DNA of 64,000 bases from positions 117,716-181,715 of the forward strand of contig JAUJEB010000012.1 in the NCBI GenBank assembly GCA_030442055.1, in the 5' to 3' direction. Made by a program: the position numbers and the translations under genes. The notes below the pieces were generated by a model. It was given only the letters and a program-made list of their open reading frames with translations, was not told where the DNA came from and ran no database searches. Each line of letters opens with the position of its first letter. Position 1 is the stretch's first letter. The stretch is from Agaribacillus aureus (GTDB taxonomy: Bacteria; Bacteroidota; Bacteroidia; Cytophagales; Cyclobacteriaceae). Positions 53,456 to 62,350 of this stretch are shown piece by piece.

Positions 53456-53485
53456 TTTGAAAATCAAGCATATATGCTAAGTTTG
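53456..53485 (+). promoter_or_regulatory. Promoter of the third sulfatase gene
   Basis: TTTG (53456-53459)-N18-TAAGTTTG (53478-53485) is an excellent match to the Bacteroidota promoter consensus, 44 bp before the sulfatase ATG. Confidence 0.7.
53467..53478. promoter_or_regulatory. 12-bp palindrome inside the sulfatase promoter spacer
   Basis: AGCATATATGCT is a perfect palindrome lying between the -33 and -7 elements, a position where a bound regulator would directly affect RNA polymerase. Confidence 0.5.
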
Positions 53486-53528
53486 TTAATAGTAGCACTG
53501 GTTATTTAGTAAAGAAACCCATATTCCT

Positions 53529-55121
53529 ATGACCTTCCATAAAAAGTTATCCGTACCGTTTATCCTTTGTCTGATATTGATTTTTGGATGTTCCGGTGGA
53601 AAGGAAAACGAAACTGTCAACTCCTTACCGGCAAAAAAGCGGCCTAACATCATTTTTATCATGACAGATGATCATGCGAAAAGCGCGGTAAGCCTGTACG
53701 GGAGCAAGCTGATACAAACACCCAATATTGACAGGATAGGCAAGGAAGGAATGGTGTTTAACAATGCCTTTGTGACCAATGCCCTGTGTGGCCCCAGCCG
53801 GGCTGTAATGTTAACAGGGAAGTTTAGCCATATAAATGGATTCAGAGACAACCGGGACAAGTTTGATGGCGACCAACCCACGGTGATTAAACACCTGCAA
53901 AAAAGCGGTTACTATACCTCCATGATCGGTAAGTGGCACTTGCGGAGTGTTCCTCAGGGATTTGATTATTGGAACATCTTGATTAATCAGGGCAACTACT
54001 ATAACCCTAATATGGTTGAAATGGGAGATACGCTCAGGAGGGAGGGGTATACTACAGACATCATTACTGATCTAACCATTGAAACCATTGATAAACAAGT
54101 AAACCGCGAACAGCCTTTTTGCGTTTTGATGCACCAAAAAGCACCACACAGGGGATGGATGCCGAATGTAAAGCATTTGACGCCGGGAGATACCACCCGT
54201 TACCCATTGCCTGAAACTTTTTATGACGATTACAAAAACCGCTCAGCCGCAGCCGGAGAGCAGGATATGGAAATCAAAAATATGTTTTATTCCATGGATA
54301 TGAAGCTACATCCTGCAGAAGAGCCGGGCTCCGGAGGACAGGCGAGCTTTGATGCGAAAGCCAATTGGGAAAACATTTATAAACGATTAACACCGGCACA
54401 AAAGGAGGCATGGGATGCTTACTACAAACCGATATCTGAAGCCTTTTACCGGGACAACCCCAAAGGAAGGGAATTGGAAGAATGGATGTATCAACGCTAT
54501 ATCTCTGACTACCTGAAAACAATTGTTTCCGTTGATGAAAATATTGGGCGCCTGCTGGATTACCTTGAGGAAAAAGAATTGTTGGATAACACCCTCATCA
54601 TTTATACCTCCGATCAGGGTTTCTTTCTGGGTGAACACGGATGGTATGACAAACGGTTTATGTACGAACCCTCCCTGAGTATCCCACTGGTTATGCGATT
54701 GCCCGGTTTAATTACTGCCAATAGCACCACAGATGTACTGGCCCAAAATATTGATTTTGCGCCAACGTTGTTGGAAATAGCCAGTATAGAAGTACCCGAT
54801 GACATGCAGGGTCGTTCATTGAAACCCGTGCTTGAGGGGACCAGTAAAGACTGGCGGGATGAAATATATTATCATTATTATGAATATCCGCACGGCTGGC
54901 ACAATGTCAAAAGACATTACGGCATCAGAACGGAGCGGTACAAATTGATCCACTTTTATAATGATATCGACGCCTGGGAAATGTATGATTTGGAAAATGA
55001 TCCGAATGAGATGGAAAACCTATTTGACGATCCTGCACATACCGAAAAAAGGGAAGAATTAACAACACGGCTGGCTAAGCTCAGGATAGCAATGAAAGAT
55101 ACTACACAGTTGCTGCCCTAA
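53529..55121 (+). CDS. Type I sulfatase, lipoprotein
   Basis: 530 residues with lipoprotein signal (LIFGC, Cys21). Sulfatase start PNIIFIMTDDHAKS, formylglycine core CGPSRAVMLTG (Cys87), MIGKWHLRS and TSDQGFFLGEHGWYD. Most similar in layout to the sulfatase at 4009-5643 (shared SDQGF/FFLGEH-type segment and C-terminal YEMYDLENDPNEM-like end). Divergent from the AraC gene and preceded by a strong promoter with an internal palindrome, so likely regulated together with the fucose genes. Confidence 0.93.
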   Translation: MTFHKKLSVPFILCLILIFGCSGGKENETVNSLPAKKRPNIIFIMTDDHAKSAVSLYGSKLIQTPNIDRIGKEGMVFNNAFVTNALCGPSRAVMLTGKFSHINGFRDNRDKFDGDQPTVIKHLQKSGYYTSMIGKWHLRSVPQGFDYWNILINQGNYYNPNMVEMGDTLRREGYTTDIITDLTIETIDKQVNREQPFCVLMHQKAPHRGWMPNVKHLTPGDTTRYPLPETFYDDYKNRSAAAGEQDMEIKNMFYSMDMKLHPAEEPGSGGQASFDAKANWENIYKRLTPAQKEAWDAYYKPISEAFYRDNPKGRELEEWMYQRYISDYLKTIVSVDENIGRLLDYLEEKELLDNTLIIYTSDQGFFLGEHGWYDKRFMYEPSLSIPLVMRLPGLITANSTTDVLAQNIDFAPTLLEIASIEVPDDMQGRSLKPVLEGTSKDWRDEIYYHYYEYPHGWHNVKRHYGIRTERYKLIHFYNDIDAWEMYDLENDPNEMENLFDDPAHTEKREELTTRLAKLRIAMKDTTQLLP

Positions 55122-55214
55122 AATTACCGGATTTTATTTCTTTGCTTTCCGGTCGTCATTGACAAAGCCTGGCTGGCCGGAATCCGGTTCATAACGTCCT
55201 GGCAGGAAAATATA

Positions 55215-56501
55215 TTATTTATGATAAGGCAGGGGAGTAAAGCGTGGAAATCTGGCTGCCAGAAATTCGTATCGCACAAAACCTGCTGAAATCACAAAGT
55301 CCAGCACAAAATAGATGGCGACGATGAGGCTTCCGCCGTTTATAACCGTATCCAACAAAAACCAATCACCCTGATAAAAGATCAAGAACGACGCCAGTAC
55401 GGCTTTAATCAAAGCTACCCACCATGCATGGTGGCTGCGATCCATTAGGGTACAATAAGAAAAGATGCAAAAGATCAGAAACAACCCATAAATCAAAACA
55501 TTGGGGAAACCGATGGCGGCGAAATTGTTAAACAGATACATCATCAATGCAAAAGTGAAAAGGAATTGAATCCAGGACCAAATGTGTAGCCATTTGGAAG
55601 ATTTAGGGTTGTATTTTTTATAAGCGAAAACGTCCTGGATGCTTGGGAGCGGATACCTTTCGCGGACATCATCCGGGCGCCATCCTGTGGGCATAAACCA
55701 TATTTTTAATTTAGCAGTAAGAGAGCTGGTATGCCAGGCATCTTTGATTAACTGCCACAAGTGATAAAAATTGATAACAACAGGATTCCAGGAACGACTG
55801 GGCCTTTTTACGCCATAAACCGGCGGCACATCCTCTAACTCCTCCTGAAAAGTGCCAAAAAGCTTGTCCCAAATAATAAAAACCTGGGATAGGTTCTTGT
55901 CCAAATAGATATCATTAATGGCGTGATGTACCCGGTGATGGGAGGGTGTAACAATGATTTTTTCCAGAAAACCCATCTTACCAATAAGTCGGGTGTGATA
56001 CCAGTATTGCGCAAATAAATGCAAAGGAGCCAGGACGGCAATTACTTCCGCCGGGATGCCTAACAAAGCCGTTGGAATCATCAAAAAAGCAAAAATGGTA
56101 AAAAAGTTAGATATGGACTGGCGTAAAGCACAGGCCAGGTTGAATTCTTCACTGCTGTGGTGAATAATGTGATGATTCCAAAAGTAATTAACCTTATGGG
56201 CCAACCGGTGATTCCAGTATCCGGCAAAATCAATCCCAATGAAGGCAAGCAGGTATACCATCCAGTCTGCTTCGATGTGAATGATCGCTATCCGGTCAAC
56301 CATCCATCCATAAGATACAATTACAAACGTAAGCCCCAGGACATCTTTGATAGCGTTGGTAAGGCCTGAACTTAAGCTCGAAAGCGTGTCCATGCTACGG
56401 ATGACCTTTCTTCCCATCAACCAAGCGGCTAGGCCCTCAATCAATAGTAATAACAAAAAGAATGGAATCGCATAATTTAATACTTCCGCGTATCTTTCCA
56501 T
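55215..56501 (-). CDS. Sterol desaturase-family (fatty acid hydroxylase superfamily) membrane protein
   Basis: 428 residues with several spans. The di-iron His clusters are present: HRLAHKVNYFWNHHIIHHSS and HHRVHHAIND, with a further WDKLFGTF. The family hydroxylates or desaturates lipids with O2. The C-terminal third adds extra spans, as in many Bacteroidota members. Convergent with the sulfatase. Substrate unknown; a lipid of the membrane is expected. Confidence 0.88.
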   Translation of the reverse strand: MERYAEVLNYAIPFFLLLLLIEGLAAWLMGRKVIRSMDTLSSLSSGLTNAIKDVLGLTFVIVSYGWMVDRIAIIHIEADWMVYLLAFIGIDFAGYWNHRLAHKVNYFWNHHIIHHSSEEFNLACALRQSISNFFTIFAFLMIPTALLGIPAEVIAVLAPLHLFAQYWYHTRLIGKMGFLEKIIVTPSHHRVHHAINDIYLDKNLSQVFIIWDKLFGTFQEELEDVPPVYGVKRPSRSWNPVVINFYHLWQLIKDAWHTSSLTAKLKIWFMPTGWRPDDVRERYPLPSIQDVFAYKKYNPKSSKWLHIWSWIQFLFTFALMMYLFNNFAAIGFPNVLIYGLFLIFCIFSYCTLMDRSHHAWWVALIKAVLASFLIFYQGDWFLLDTVINGGSLIVAIYFVLDFVISAGFVRYEFLAARFPRFTPLPYHK

Positions 56502-56676
56502 GGGCTTTGGGAAATTTGTTTATTTGTAATATAAATATAATACAAATAATTTTATTATGCATGCAGTGTAATAAATGTCTGATTATAAAAGTAACCTCGA
56601 AATTTTTGTGATATATTGACTTTCGCTATTTTGTGAGAATTTTTATTTGTTCGCCATTGGTAATTGATAGCATGCT

Positions 56677-57864
56677 TTGAAATCCATAGAAATCAATCTT
56701 TCCGAAGCCAGAAAATTAATCCTGGCAGGCCAGGGGCTGGCAAAAAATAAGCCTTTTGGACGGGGAAAATCAGGAGCTGTAAAAGCACTGGAACAGTTGG
56801 GATATGTACAAATTGACGCTATTTCGGTTATCCAAAGAGCGCATCACCATACCTTTTGGAACAGGGTTGGCAACTATCGCCCCAAGTTGTTATATGACCT
56901 GATGGCCAAAGACAGGAAAGTAATGGAATACTGGAGCCATGCCGTGGCGTTTTTGCCGATGGCGCATTATCGTTTTTGTCTGCATACCATGAAGTATGTA
57001 AGCCAGGCCGGTAATCATTGGTATCAGGTAGATCCCAAAGTAAAAAATTATGTATACGACCGAATTGCCAATGAAGGGCCTCTTTACGCCAGGGATTTTG
57101 AAAGCAAAAACAAGCGATCAGGTGCTATGTGGGATCTGAAACCGGCAAAACAGGCGTTGCATGAGTTGTTTATGGAAGGCAAGCTACTGGTCAGTGCCAG
57201 AGATAACTTTCAGCGTCGTTATGATTTGCCGGAAAGAGTTTTACCCGCCGGCATTGACACCTCTACTCCCTCCGAAAAAGAACAGGCAGCCTTCTACCTG
57301 TTGACAGCGATCAAGGCACAGGGGTTAGTTGCTTTGGGTGAGGTTCACTATTTGCGAAAGTGGATTAAAGCGTTGATCTTGAGATATTTGCCGGAATTTG
57401 AAGAGGAGGGAGTGGTACAAGCGGTGAGGATAGCGGGAGATTCCAAAAAAATATTCTACACCACAGAAAACAATTTACAAAAACTGCCAAAACGGGTAAG
57501 CAAATCTATATACTTTCTTTCTCCTTTTGACAATGCCATTATCCAGAGAAAAAGGCTCCAATATTTTTTTGATTTCAATTACCAGACTGAAATCTACCTA
57601 CCCGAACATAAAAGGGTTTACGGCTATTTTGCCCTGCCGATTTTATGGGGCACCAATTTTATAGGTAGACTTGACCCCAAGGCAGACCGTAAAAGTGATG
57701 TATTGATAGTGAAAAACCTGCAGATAGAGCCACATACTAAGATCAACAAGCAACTACTTGGCGCTTTAAAGAAGGCATTGTATGATTTTGCTACCTTTAA
57801 TGAGTGCCATACTATTAAGGTGCTGGAAACGAATCTTCCCATGTTAGCAGATTACCTGAAATAG
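56677..57864 (+). CDS. YcaQ/AlkX-type winged-helix DNA glycosylase (HTH_42 family)
   Basis: 395 residues from a TTG start that puts SIEINLSEARKLIL at the N-terminus as in the family. The segment LGYVQIDAISVIQRAHH carries the Gln-x-Asp motif (Gln45/Asp47) described for YcaQ enzymes that unhook DNA interstrand crosslinks. Winged-helix units follow through the middle, and the closing YLSPFDNAIIQRKR-like stretch is conserved. Cytoplasmic DNA repair protein. Followed by the AraC gene after 83 bp. Confidence 0.85.
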   Translation: MKSIEINLSEARKLILAGQGLAKNKPFGRGKSGAVKALEQLGYVQIDAISVIQRAHHHTFWNRVGNYRPKLLYDLMAKDRKVMEYWSHAVAFLPMAHYRFCLHTMKYVSQAGNHWYQVDPKVKNYVYDRIANEGPLYARDFESKNKRSGAMWDLKPAKQALHELFMEGKLLVSARDNFQRRYDLPERVLPAGIDTSTPSEKEQAAFYLLTAIKAQGLVALGEVHYLRKWIKALILRYLPEFEEEGVVQAVRIAGDSKKIFYTTENNLQKLPKRVSKSIYFLSPFDNAIIQRKRLQYFFDFNYQTEIYLPEHKRVYGYFALPILWGTNFIGRLDPKADRKSDVLIVKNLQIEPHTKINKQLLGALKKALYDFATFNECHTIKVLETNLPMLADYLK

Positions 57865-57872
57865 CTAAAGAT

Positions 57873-57912
57873 TATCCTTTTGTGCCATAAACTTATCATT
57901 TCGTGCCAGAAA
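57873..57912 (+). promoter_or_regulatory. 19-bp direct repeats at 21-bp spacing before AraC gene
   Basis: TATCCTTTTGTGCCATAAA (57873-57891) and TATCATTTCGTGCCAGAAA (57894-57912) match at 16 of 19 positions and are offset by 21 bp (two helical turns), the classic AraC/XylS operator layout. Starts 8 bp after the glycosylase stop and ends 35 bp before the AraC ATG. Confidence 0.7.
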
Positions 57913-57947
57913 GATAGTAATTGATGGTACTTTTCTTAAATTAGAAA

Positions 57948-58955
57948 ATGGACTATAAGATTCAAGGGATTCTGAGCTTGCTGCAAATGGCGCAAAAGCA
58001 GGGGGTTGATATGCAGCGACTTTGCGATTTATCGGACCTGGGGCTGGAAGACCTGAAGGCCGGCCGGCTACCCGAATTGTCAATAGTCAACCGGTTGTGG
58101 TTAAATGCGATTAAGTTAACTGGCGATGAATATTTGGGGCTACATATTGGAGAGGAAGGAGGGTTGGCTTCGTTGGGAATCGTAGGACAGTTGATTCAAA
58201 CCAGCGCCACCATTGAAGAAGCGGTCCTGCACACCTGCGAATTTGTAAACCTCATCAGCGATGCCTTTACACTGGCATTGGTAAAAGGTGATGCTGATTT
58301 TTCCATTGTTTTCGAAATCGACGAGCGCTGCTGGTTGCATTATAGAGAGGCTGTTAAACAAAATATTGATACCGCGCTGGTGTTTAGCATGGTAGAGTAC
58401 AATGCTTTGACCCTGGGAAAGGTAAGGCCCGTCGCTGTTTATTTGCCCTGGTCCAGGCCTGCCGATGATGGCGAATATAAGCGGGTTTTTGATACCCGGC
58501 TATTTTACGGGCAGCCAAAGGCCCGTATCTCATTTGATAACCAGCTGCTTGATGAAAGGATCATTACAGCCGATTACGAGTTGATGCGTGCATTGGTAAA
58601 GCATGCCGAGGGGCTGAAGGATAAATATAAGGAAACCGACAAATTCTCTGCGAAGGTCAGGCAGACCATTATCAACCAGTCCTATATTCACCCACCCAGG
58701 GTTACAGACGTTGCCGCCACCTTAAATTTGAGTGTCAGGACCCTGCAGCGAAGGTTGAAAGCCGAGAACACCACATTCCACGATTTGCAGGATGAGGTCC
58801 GACAAGAGCTGGCCATGCAATACTTAAAACAGAAAGTTTATCCTATCAAGGAGGTATCTTACATTTTAGGCTATAACGAGGTCAGTGCGTTCAACAGATC
58901 CTTTAAGCGCTGGACAGGTCTGACACCTGTGAAATATCAAAACCAGCAGCCATAA
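57948..58955 (+). CDS. AraC family regulator (arabinose-binding-type N-terminus)
   Basis: 335 residues. The first ~200 are the PF12625-type ligand domain (GLHIGEEGGLASLGIVGQLI and ATIEEAV). The C-terminal HTH region is VAATLNLSVRTLQRRLKAEN followed by EVSYILGYNEVSAFNRSF and WTGLTPVKY. The likely operator lies directly upstream (57873-57912), implying autoregulation. Related regulators (OruR/ArgR- or virulence-type) sense small amphipathic or amino-acid ligands; the ligand is unknown here. Confidence 0.9.
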   Translation: MDYKIQGILSLLQMAQKQGVDMQRLCDLSDLGLEDLKAGRLPELSIVNRLWLNAIKLTGDEYLGLHIGEEGGLASLGIVGQLIQTSATIEEAVLHTCEFVNLISDAFTLALVKGDADFSIVFEIDERCWLHYREAVKQNIDTALVFSMVEYNALTLGKVRPVAVYLPWSRPADDGEYKRVFDTRLFYGQPKARISFDNQLLDERIITADYELMRALVKHAEGLKDKYKETDKFSAKVRQTIINQSYIHPPRVTDVAATLNLSVRTLQRRLKAENTTFHDLQDEVRQELAMQYLKQKVYPIKEVSYILGYNEVSAFNRSFKRWTGLTPVKYQNQQP

Positions 58956-59073
58956 ATTTTTTATTTTCCGAGTCGTCCTTGGGTAATACTATGGCGCCTG
59001 TTGGTAAGCCGTACGGTCTAAAAAGTGACCATATTTGCCTATTGTTTTATGTGTCAAATGAATAGAACCCAGG

Positions 59074-59907
59074 ATGAACCTCACAGTTAATAAAAAGTTT
59101 GTACGCGTTGCCTTGTCGGGTATATTGTCACCGGTTTTATGGCTAGCATTATTAACACTGACTAATTGTACCCTTTATGATTTAAGGCCCGAGGCTTTAC
59201 GCCAATCTGTTGAAATTTCCGACGACCAAAGAGGTGATCAGATTATGGAAAAGGCGGCAATAGCACATGGATGGGATCAATTGGGTGATATAAAGGTAGA
59301 GGCGATTTATCGGGATCACTGGCCTTCCGACTTGATGAGATGGTTATTTCACCCCTGGCCATCACATGCCCAGCTTATAAAGCACACTTTTACCAACTAT
59401 GATTTATACAGCGGCGAGGTTGAATTTTTGGATGGGAAGGACAGTGGTGAGCTTTGGGGATTGGAAAATGGGCAGCCGTTTTTACATAAAAATAAAAAAA
59501 AGGAATTTAGAAAACATAAGTCGACAAGCTTTTACCTTCCAACCTATCAATATTTCATGCAAATTGGATACTGGATCAAAAATATTCCCATAAGAAAGTT
59601 CCTGAAAGAAGAGCAGATCAACGGCCGGACATATTTAGTCTTGTTGGCCACCTGGAATAAGCTTTCTCCTCAAAAGGATTATGACCAGTATATTTTTTAT
59701 ATAAACAAAGAAAGCTATCTGATCGAAATGGTGGAATACACCATCAGGGCTCAATTTCCCTCAGCACATGGTACCAATACTTTCAGTGATTTTAAAAAAA
59801 CCGGCGATTTGATGATCCCATATAAACAGACCATTACCGTTAATCCCGAAGATCAAAAAATTGTACATCAACTGGTGTTGGAAAAATTTAGTTACTGGCC
59901 TATTTAA
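59074..59907 (+). CDS. Lipoprotein of unknown function, LolA-like fold suspected
   Basis: 277 residues with a lipoprotein signal (TLTNC). The body is beta-rich with repeated paired strands (DIKVEAIYRDHW, TYLVLLATWNK, DQYIFYINKESYLIEMVEY and TGDLMIPYKQTITV), a pattern seen in LolA/LolB-like outer-membrane lipid carriers. No family recognised with confidence. Transcribed in the same direction as the AraC gene, 118 bp downstream. Confidence 0.65.
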   Translation: MNLTVNKKFVRVALSGILSPVLWLALLTLTNCTLYDLRPEALRQSVEISDDQRGDQIMEKAAIAHGWDQLGDIKVEAIYRDHWPSDLMRWLFHPWPSHAQLIKHTFTNYDLYSGEVEFLDGKDSGELWGLENGQPFLHKNKKKEFRKHKSTSFYLPTYQYFMQIGYWIKNIPIRKFLKEEQINGRTYLVLLATWNKLSPQKDYDQYIFYINKESYLIEMVEYTIRAQFPSAHGTNTFSDFKKTGDLMIPYKQTITVNPEDQKIVHQLVLEKFSYWPI

Positions 59908-59921
59908 GTTCAATAGATGGT

Positions 59922-59970
59922 GGCAGGCGGCTGGCTGCAGGACTCTCCGCCAAAAGCCAAAACGCCTGCC
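59922..59970. repeat. GC-rich inverted repeat in intergenic region
   Basis: GGCAGGCG (59922-59929) and CGCCTGCC (59963-59970) are perfect 8-bp arms; GGCGG and CCGCC inside form a competing stem. Lies 14 bp after the lipoprotein stop. Possible terminator-like structure, dispersed element or structured RNA. Confidence 0.4.
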
Positions 59971-60143
59971 TGGATGGGGCCAAGGCAGGGTACAGCGTAG
60001 AAAATTTAGCGGTGGATCGTTACTATGGGTGGAATAATTGTCGGATACCCTACATTTCAGGTTAAATACCGTGATTATTTTTACGCTTAGGTGCATAATT
60101 CCGTTATTTACATTGGTATTATTGGAGGTTAAGGACTTAATTC

Positions 60144-60542
60144 ATGCAACAAGAGAATTCAAACAGCAACATTCAAAGAGAGATCAAGCAATTGCAGGAA
60201 GAGCTGAAGTTCCTTAAAAATTTAATGCCCTCCGATTCGGCCCTGGACGGTGAAAAAGGTGACGACGATAAAAGACCAAAACTATTCAGAAACCGCCCAA
60301 ATCCATTTACTAAATATACCATCATCAAATACTTTGTACCTGAGGAGACGGGGCGTCGTATTTCGTTGTTCGTGGTGGATGAAAAGGGAAACCAAAAAAT
60401 GTTCTGGGATTACCTGCAGGCGGGAAAGCACAAGCTGCTAATTAAAGATCATGGATTGACGCCGGGAATTTATTTTTATAGCCTGGTTATTGATGGTAAC
60501 ATTGTGGATACCTATAAGATGAAGATCAGAGAAGCACAATAA
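60144..60542 (+). CDS. Small protein with coiled coil and T9SS-like C-terminal domain
   Basis: 132 residues. N-terminal ~40 residues are a coiled coil (IQREIKQLQEELKFLKNLMP) without a signal peptide. The rest resembles the type A sorting domain of the type IX secretion system: RNRPNPFTKYTIIKYFVPEE, then LFVVDEKGNQ and GLTPGIYFYSLVIDGNIVDT. The domain normally directs secretion but here lacks a signal, so it may be cytoplasmic, a decayed secreted protein or an adapter. Confidence 0.7.
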   Translation: MQQENSNSNIQREIKQLQEELKFLKNLMPSDSALDGEKGDDDKRPKLFRNRPNPFTKYTIIKYFVPEETGRRISLFVVDEKGNQKMFWDYLQAGKHKLLIKDHGLTPGIYFYSLVIDGNIVDTYKMKIREAQ

Positions 60543-61277
60543 TCTACTTACTTCGTGCTTTTTCAATTTTAGTGATTTGATTATTTCAAATAAAACACTA
60601 GTCCTGGTTTGCAACCAGGATTCTATGTTTTAGCGTTTGCAACGCCTTTTTATCAACATAAAAATAGGTTTGAAAGCAACTGCCCCAAAAGCGCCTCCTA
60701 GCATGGCAAATGCCAAACCAGTGCATCCGCATTAGCCATCCCCGCAAAGCATGCGCACAAATACGGACGATAGGGGGTATTTGTTGTAAACAAGCTGATT
60801 ATGAGCTGGAAGCCATATAATGGATCCGGTACTGGTTGGTCGGCCGGTGGGAATTTTGAAAACCGGACGGGCAATCATTAATAATTTAAATGATAGCCAT
60901 GAAAAATATTCATTTTTATAGTGACGGTTTTTTGATTTTATTTGTAACATAATTTTTGTTATCAAATAGATCAATGTGTAGGTACTTTTTAATTTCACTT
61001 TTCACCACCCGCCTTCCCGGCGTTGCACCCAACAGTTTTGACGATACCATTTATTGTGCCTGGGGTGTGGACAAAGCGTCATCAAAGCGGTTTGAAAGCC
61101 CAAACCGGACCTCCGTTTTACCACCTGATTGGGGGAAAAAGGAAAGGTGAGTTCGAAAATCACGACTTTGATAAAGTCAATTTCCCCAAAAGATCCGTAT
61201 GATTAACAAACCAAACAAAGCAATTAACTATCATTTGTCATCCTTACAATAACTAATAACACCAAATACCAAAAAGT
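60543..61277. other. Long intergenic region with REP-like element
   Basis: 735 bp without a convincing gene. Contains the twin hairpin at 60602-60645 and a small palindrome GACTTT-GAT-AAAGTC at 61164-61178 about 100 bp before phzF. Short open frames here show no protein features. Confidence 0.5.
60602..60645. repeat. REP-like twin hairpin
   Basis: TCCTGGTT-TGC-AACCAGGA (60602-60620) and GCGTT-TGC-AACGC (60633-60645) are two perfect hairpins with the same TGC loop and the shared core GTTTGCAAC, followed by CTTTTT. This resembles REP elements mobilised by RAYT transposases; it might also act as a terminator for the gene ending at 60542. Confidence 0.55.
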
Positions 61278-62174
61278 ATGAGAGTAGATTTTTATCAGGT
61301 AGATGTTTTTACCATTGCTTTGTTTAAGGGAAACCCTGCGGGGGTAGTGCTCAATGCTGATGCACTTACAGCGGCAGAAATGCAATCGATTGCAAGAGAG
61401 GTGAATAACCCTGAGACAGCCTTTGTTCTTAAACCGCAGGATGATAGTCACGATATCAGGATCAGATATTTCACACCCAATATAGAGGTGTCCGGGTGTG
61501 GGCATGCTACATTGGCAGCGTGTTATGTATGGGCCCGGCAACGTGGTTTTAAAAAGCGCTTAATTAACCTTAAACTTCCTCATGGCATCCTCCCGGTGGA
61601 GTTGTTGGGAGATGGTAAAAACAAAAGAGTGTTTATGACCCAATCCTTGCCCAAATTCAAAAGTGTACTCTCAGGAAGCGGGAAAAACCACCTGTTGAAC
61701 GCTTTGAACCTGACACCCAAAGACCTGATCAGAACACCGGTACAAGTGGTTGATTCGGAAGATTCAAAGATCCTTATTCCCTTAAAAGACAAGAATCTCC
61801 TTAATAATTTAACACCGGATTTTGGTCGGTTGGTAGATGTTAGTGTTCAGTTCAATTGCAATGGGTTTCATGTTTTTACCCTGGACAACCAAAATGATAT
61901 CACTACCACTTACGCCAGGACCTTTTCTCCTGCCATCGGGGTCAACGAGGATCCTGTTGCCGGAAGCGGAAATGGTCATTTGGGAGCTTACCTGGTTAAA
62001 TATCAATTGATCAAACATAATAACCGGTGCTTTCAGTTTGTTTCCAGGCAGGGGGAAGACATTAACCGGAGCGGATTTGCCCATGTCACGGTAAAGATAG
62101 AGGACGGCATCCCCACAGCTGTAAAAGTTGGCGGAGACGTGCGCCTTGTTTTTGCTACGACCATCGAACTATAA
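61278..62174 (+). CDS. PhzF family isomerase/epimerase
   Basis: 298 residues, the standard length. Two-lobed diaminopimelate-epimerase-like fold with FKGNPAGVVLN, the catalytic Glu in NNPETAFVL, VSGCGHATLAA and EDPVAGSGNGHLGAYL. Most members outside phenazine producers are isomerases of unknown substrate; no phenazine genes are nearby. Cytoplasmic. Confidence 0.92.
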   Translation: MRVDFYQVDVFTIALFKGNPAGVVLNADALTAAEMQSIAREVNNPETAFVLKPQDDSHDIRIRYFTPNIEVSGCGHATLAACYVWARQRGFKKRLINLKLPHGILPVELLGDGKNKRVFMTQSLPKFKSVLSGSGKNHLLNALNLTPKDLIRTPVQVVDSEDSKILIPLKDKNLLNNLTPDFGRLVDVSVQFNCNGFHVFTLDNQNDITTTYARTFSPAIGVNEDPVAGSGNGHLGAYLVKYQLIKHNNRCFQFVSRQGEDINRSGFAHVTVKIEDGIPTAVKVGGDVRLVFATTIEL

Positions 62175-62224
62175 GTGTGAACACGACAGAATAACACTTT
62201 GCCCCTCTGCTTGTTGCTTACCTA

Positions 62225-62350
62225 TGTCATTGCAAGGAAAGGGCTGGCCACAAGCGAGGGTTTCGAAGCAACCCCAGGCTTACATTGCCACCCTTTGCCT
62301 AACCGCTTGGAGCAGCTAGGACTCAGCGATCTTACGATGGGGGATTGTCA
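62225..62350. repeat. Possible decayed dispersed repeat
   Basis: The stretch begins TGTCATTGCAAGG and runs through CGAAGCAACC, CTTACATTGCCACCCTTTGC and CTTACGATGGGGGATTG. I recall similar GTCATTGCGAGG...CGAAGCAATCTC units scattered in Bacteroidota genomes. The identification rests on memory of the pattern. Confidence 0.4.

Noticed and set aside
61066..61202. Open frame ending at 61202 that looked like a possible gene fragment
   Set aside because: No start codon and no family match; kept only as part of the intergenic description.
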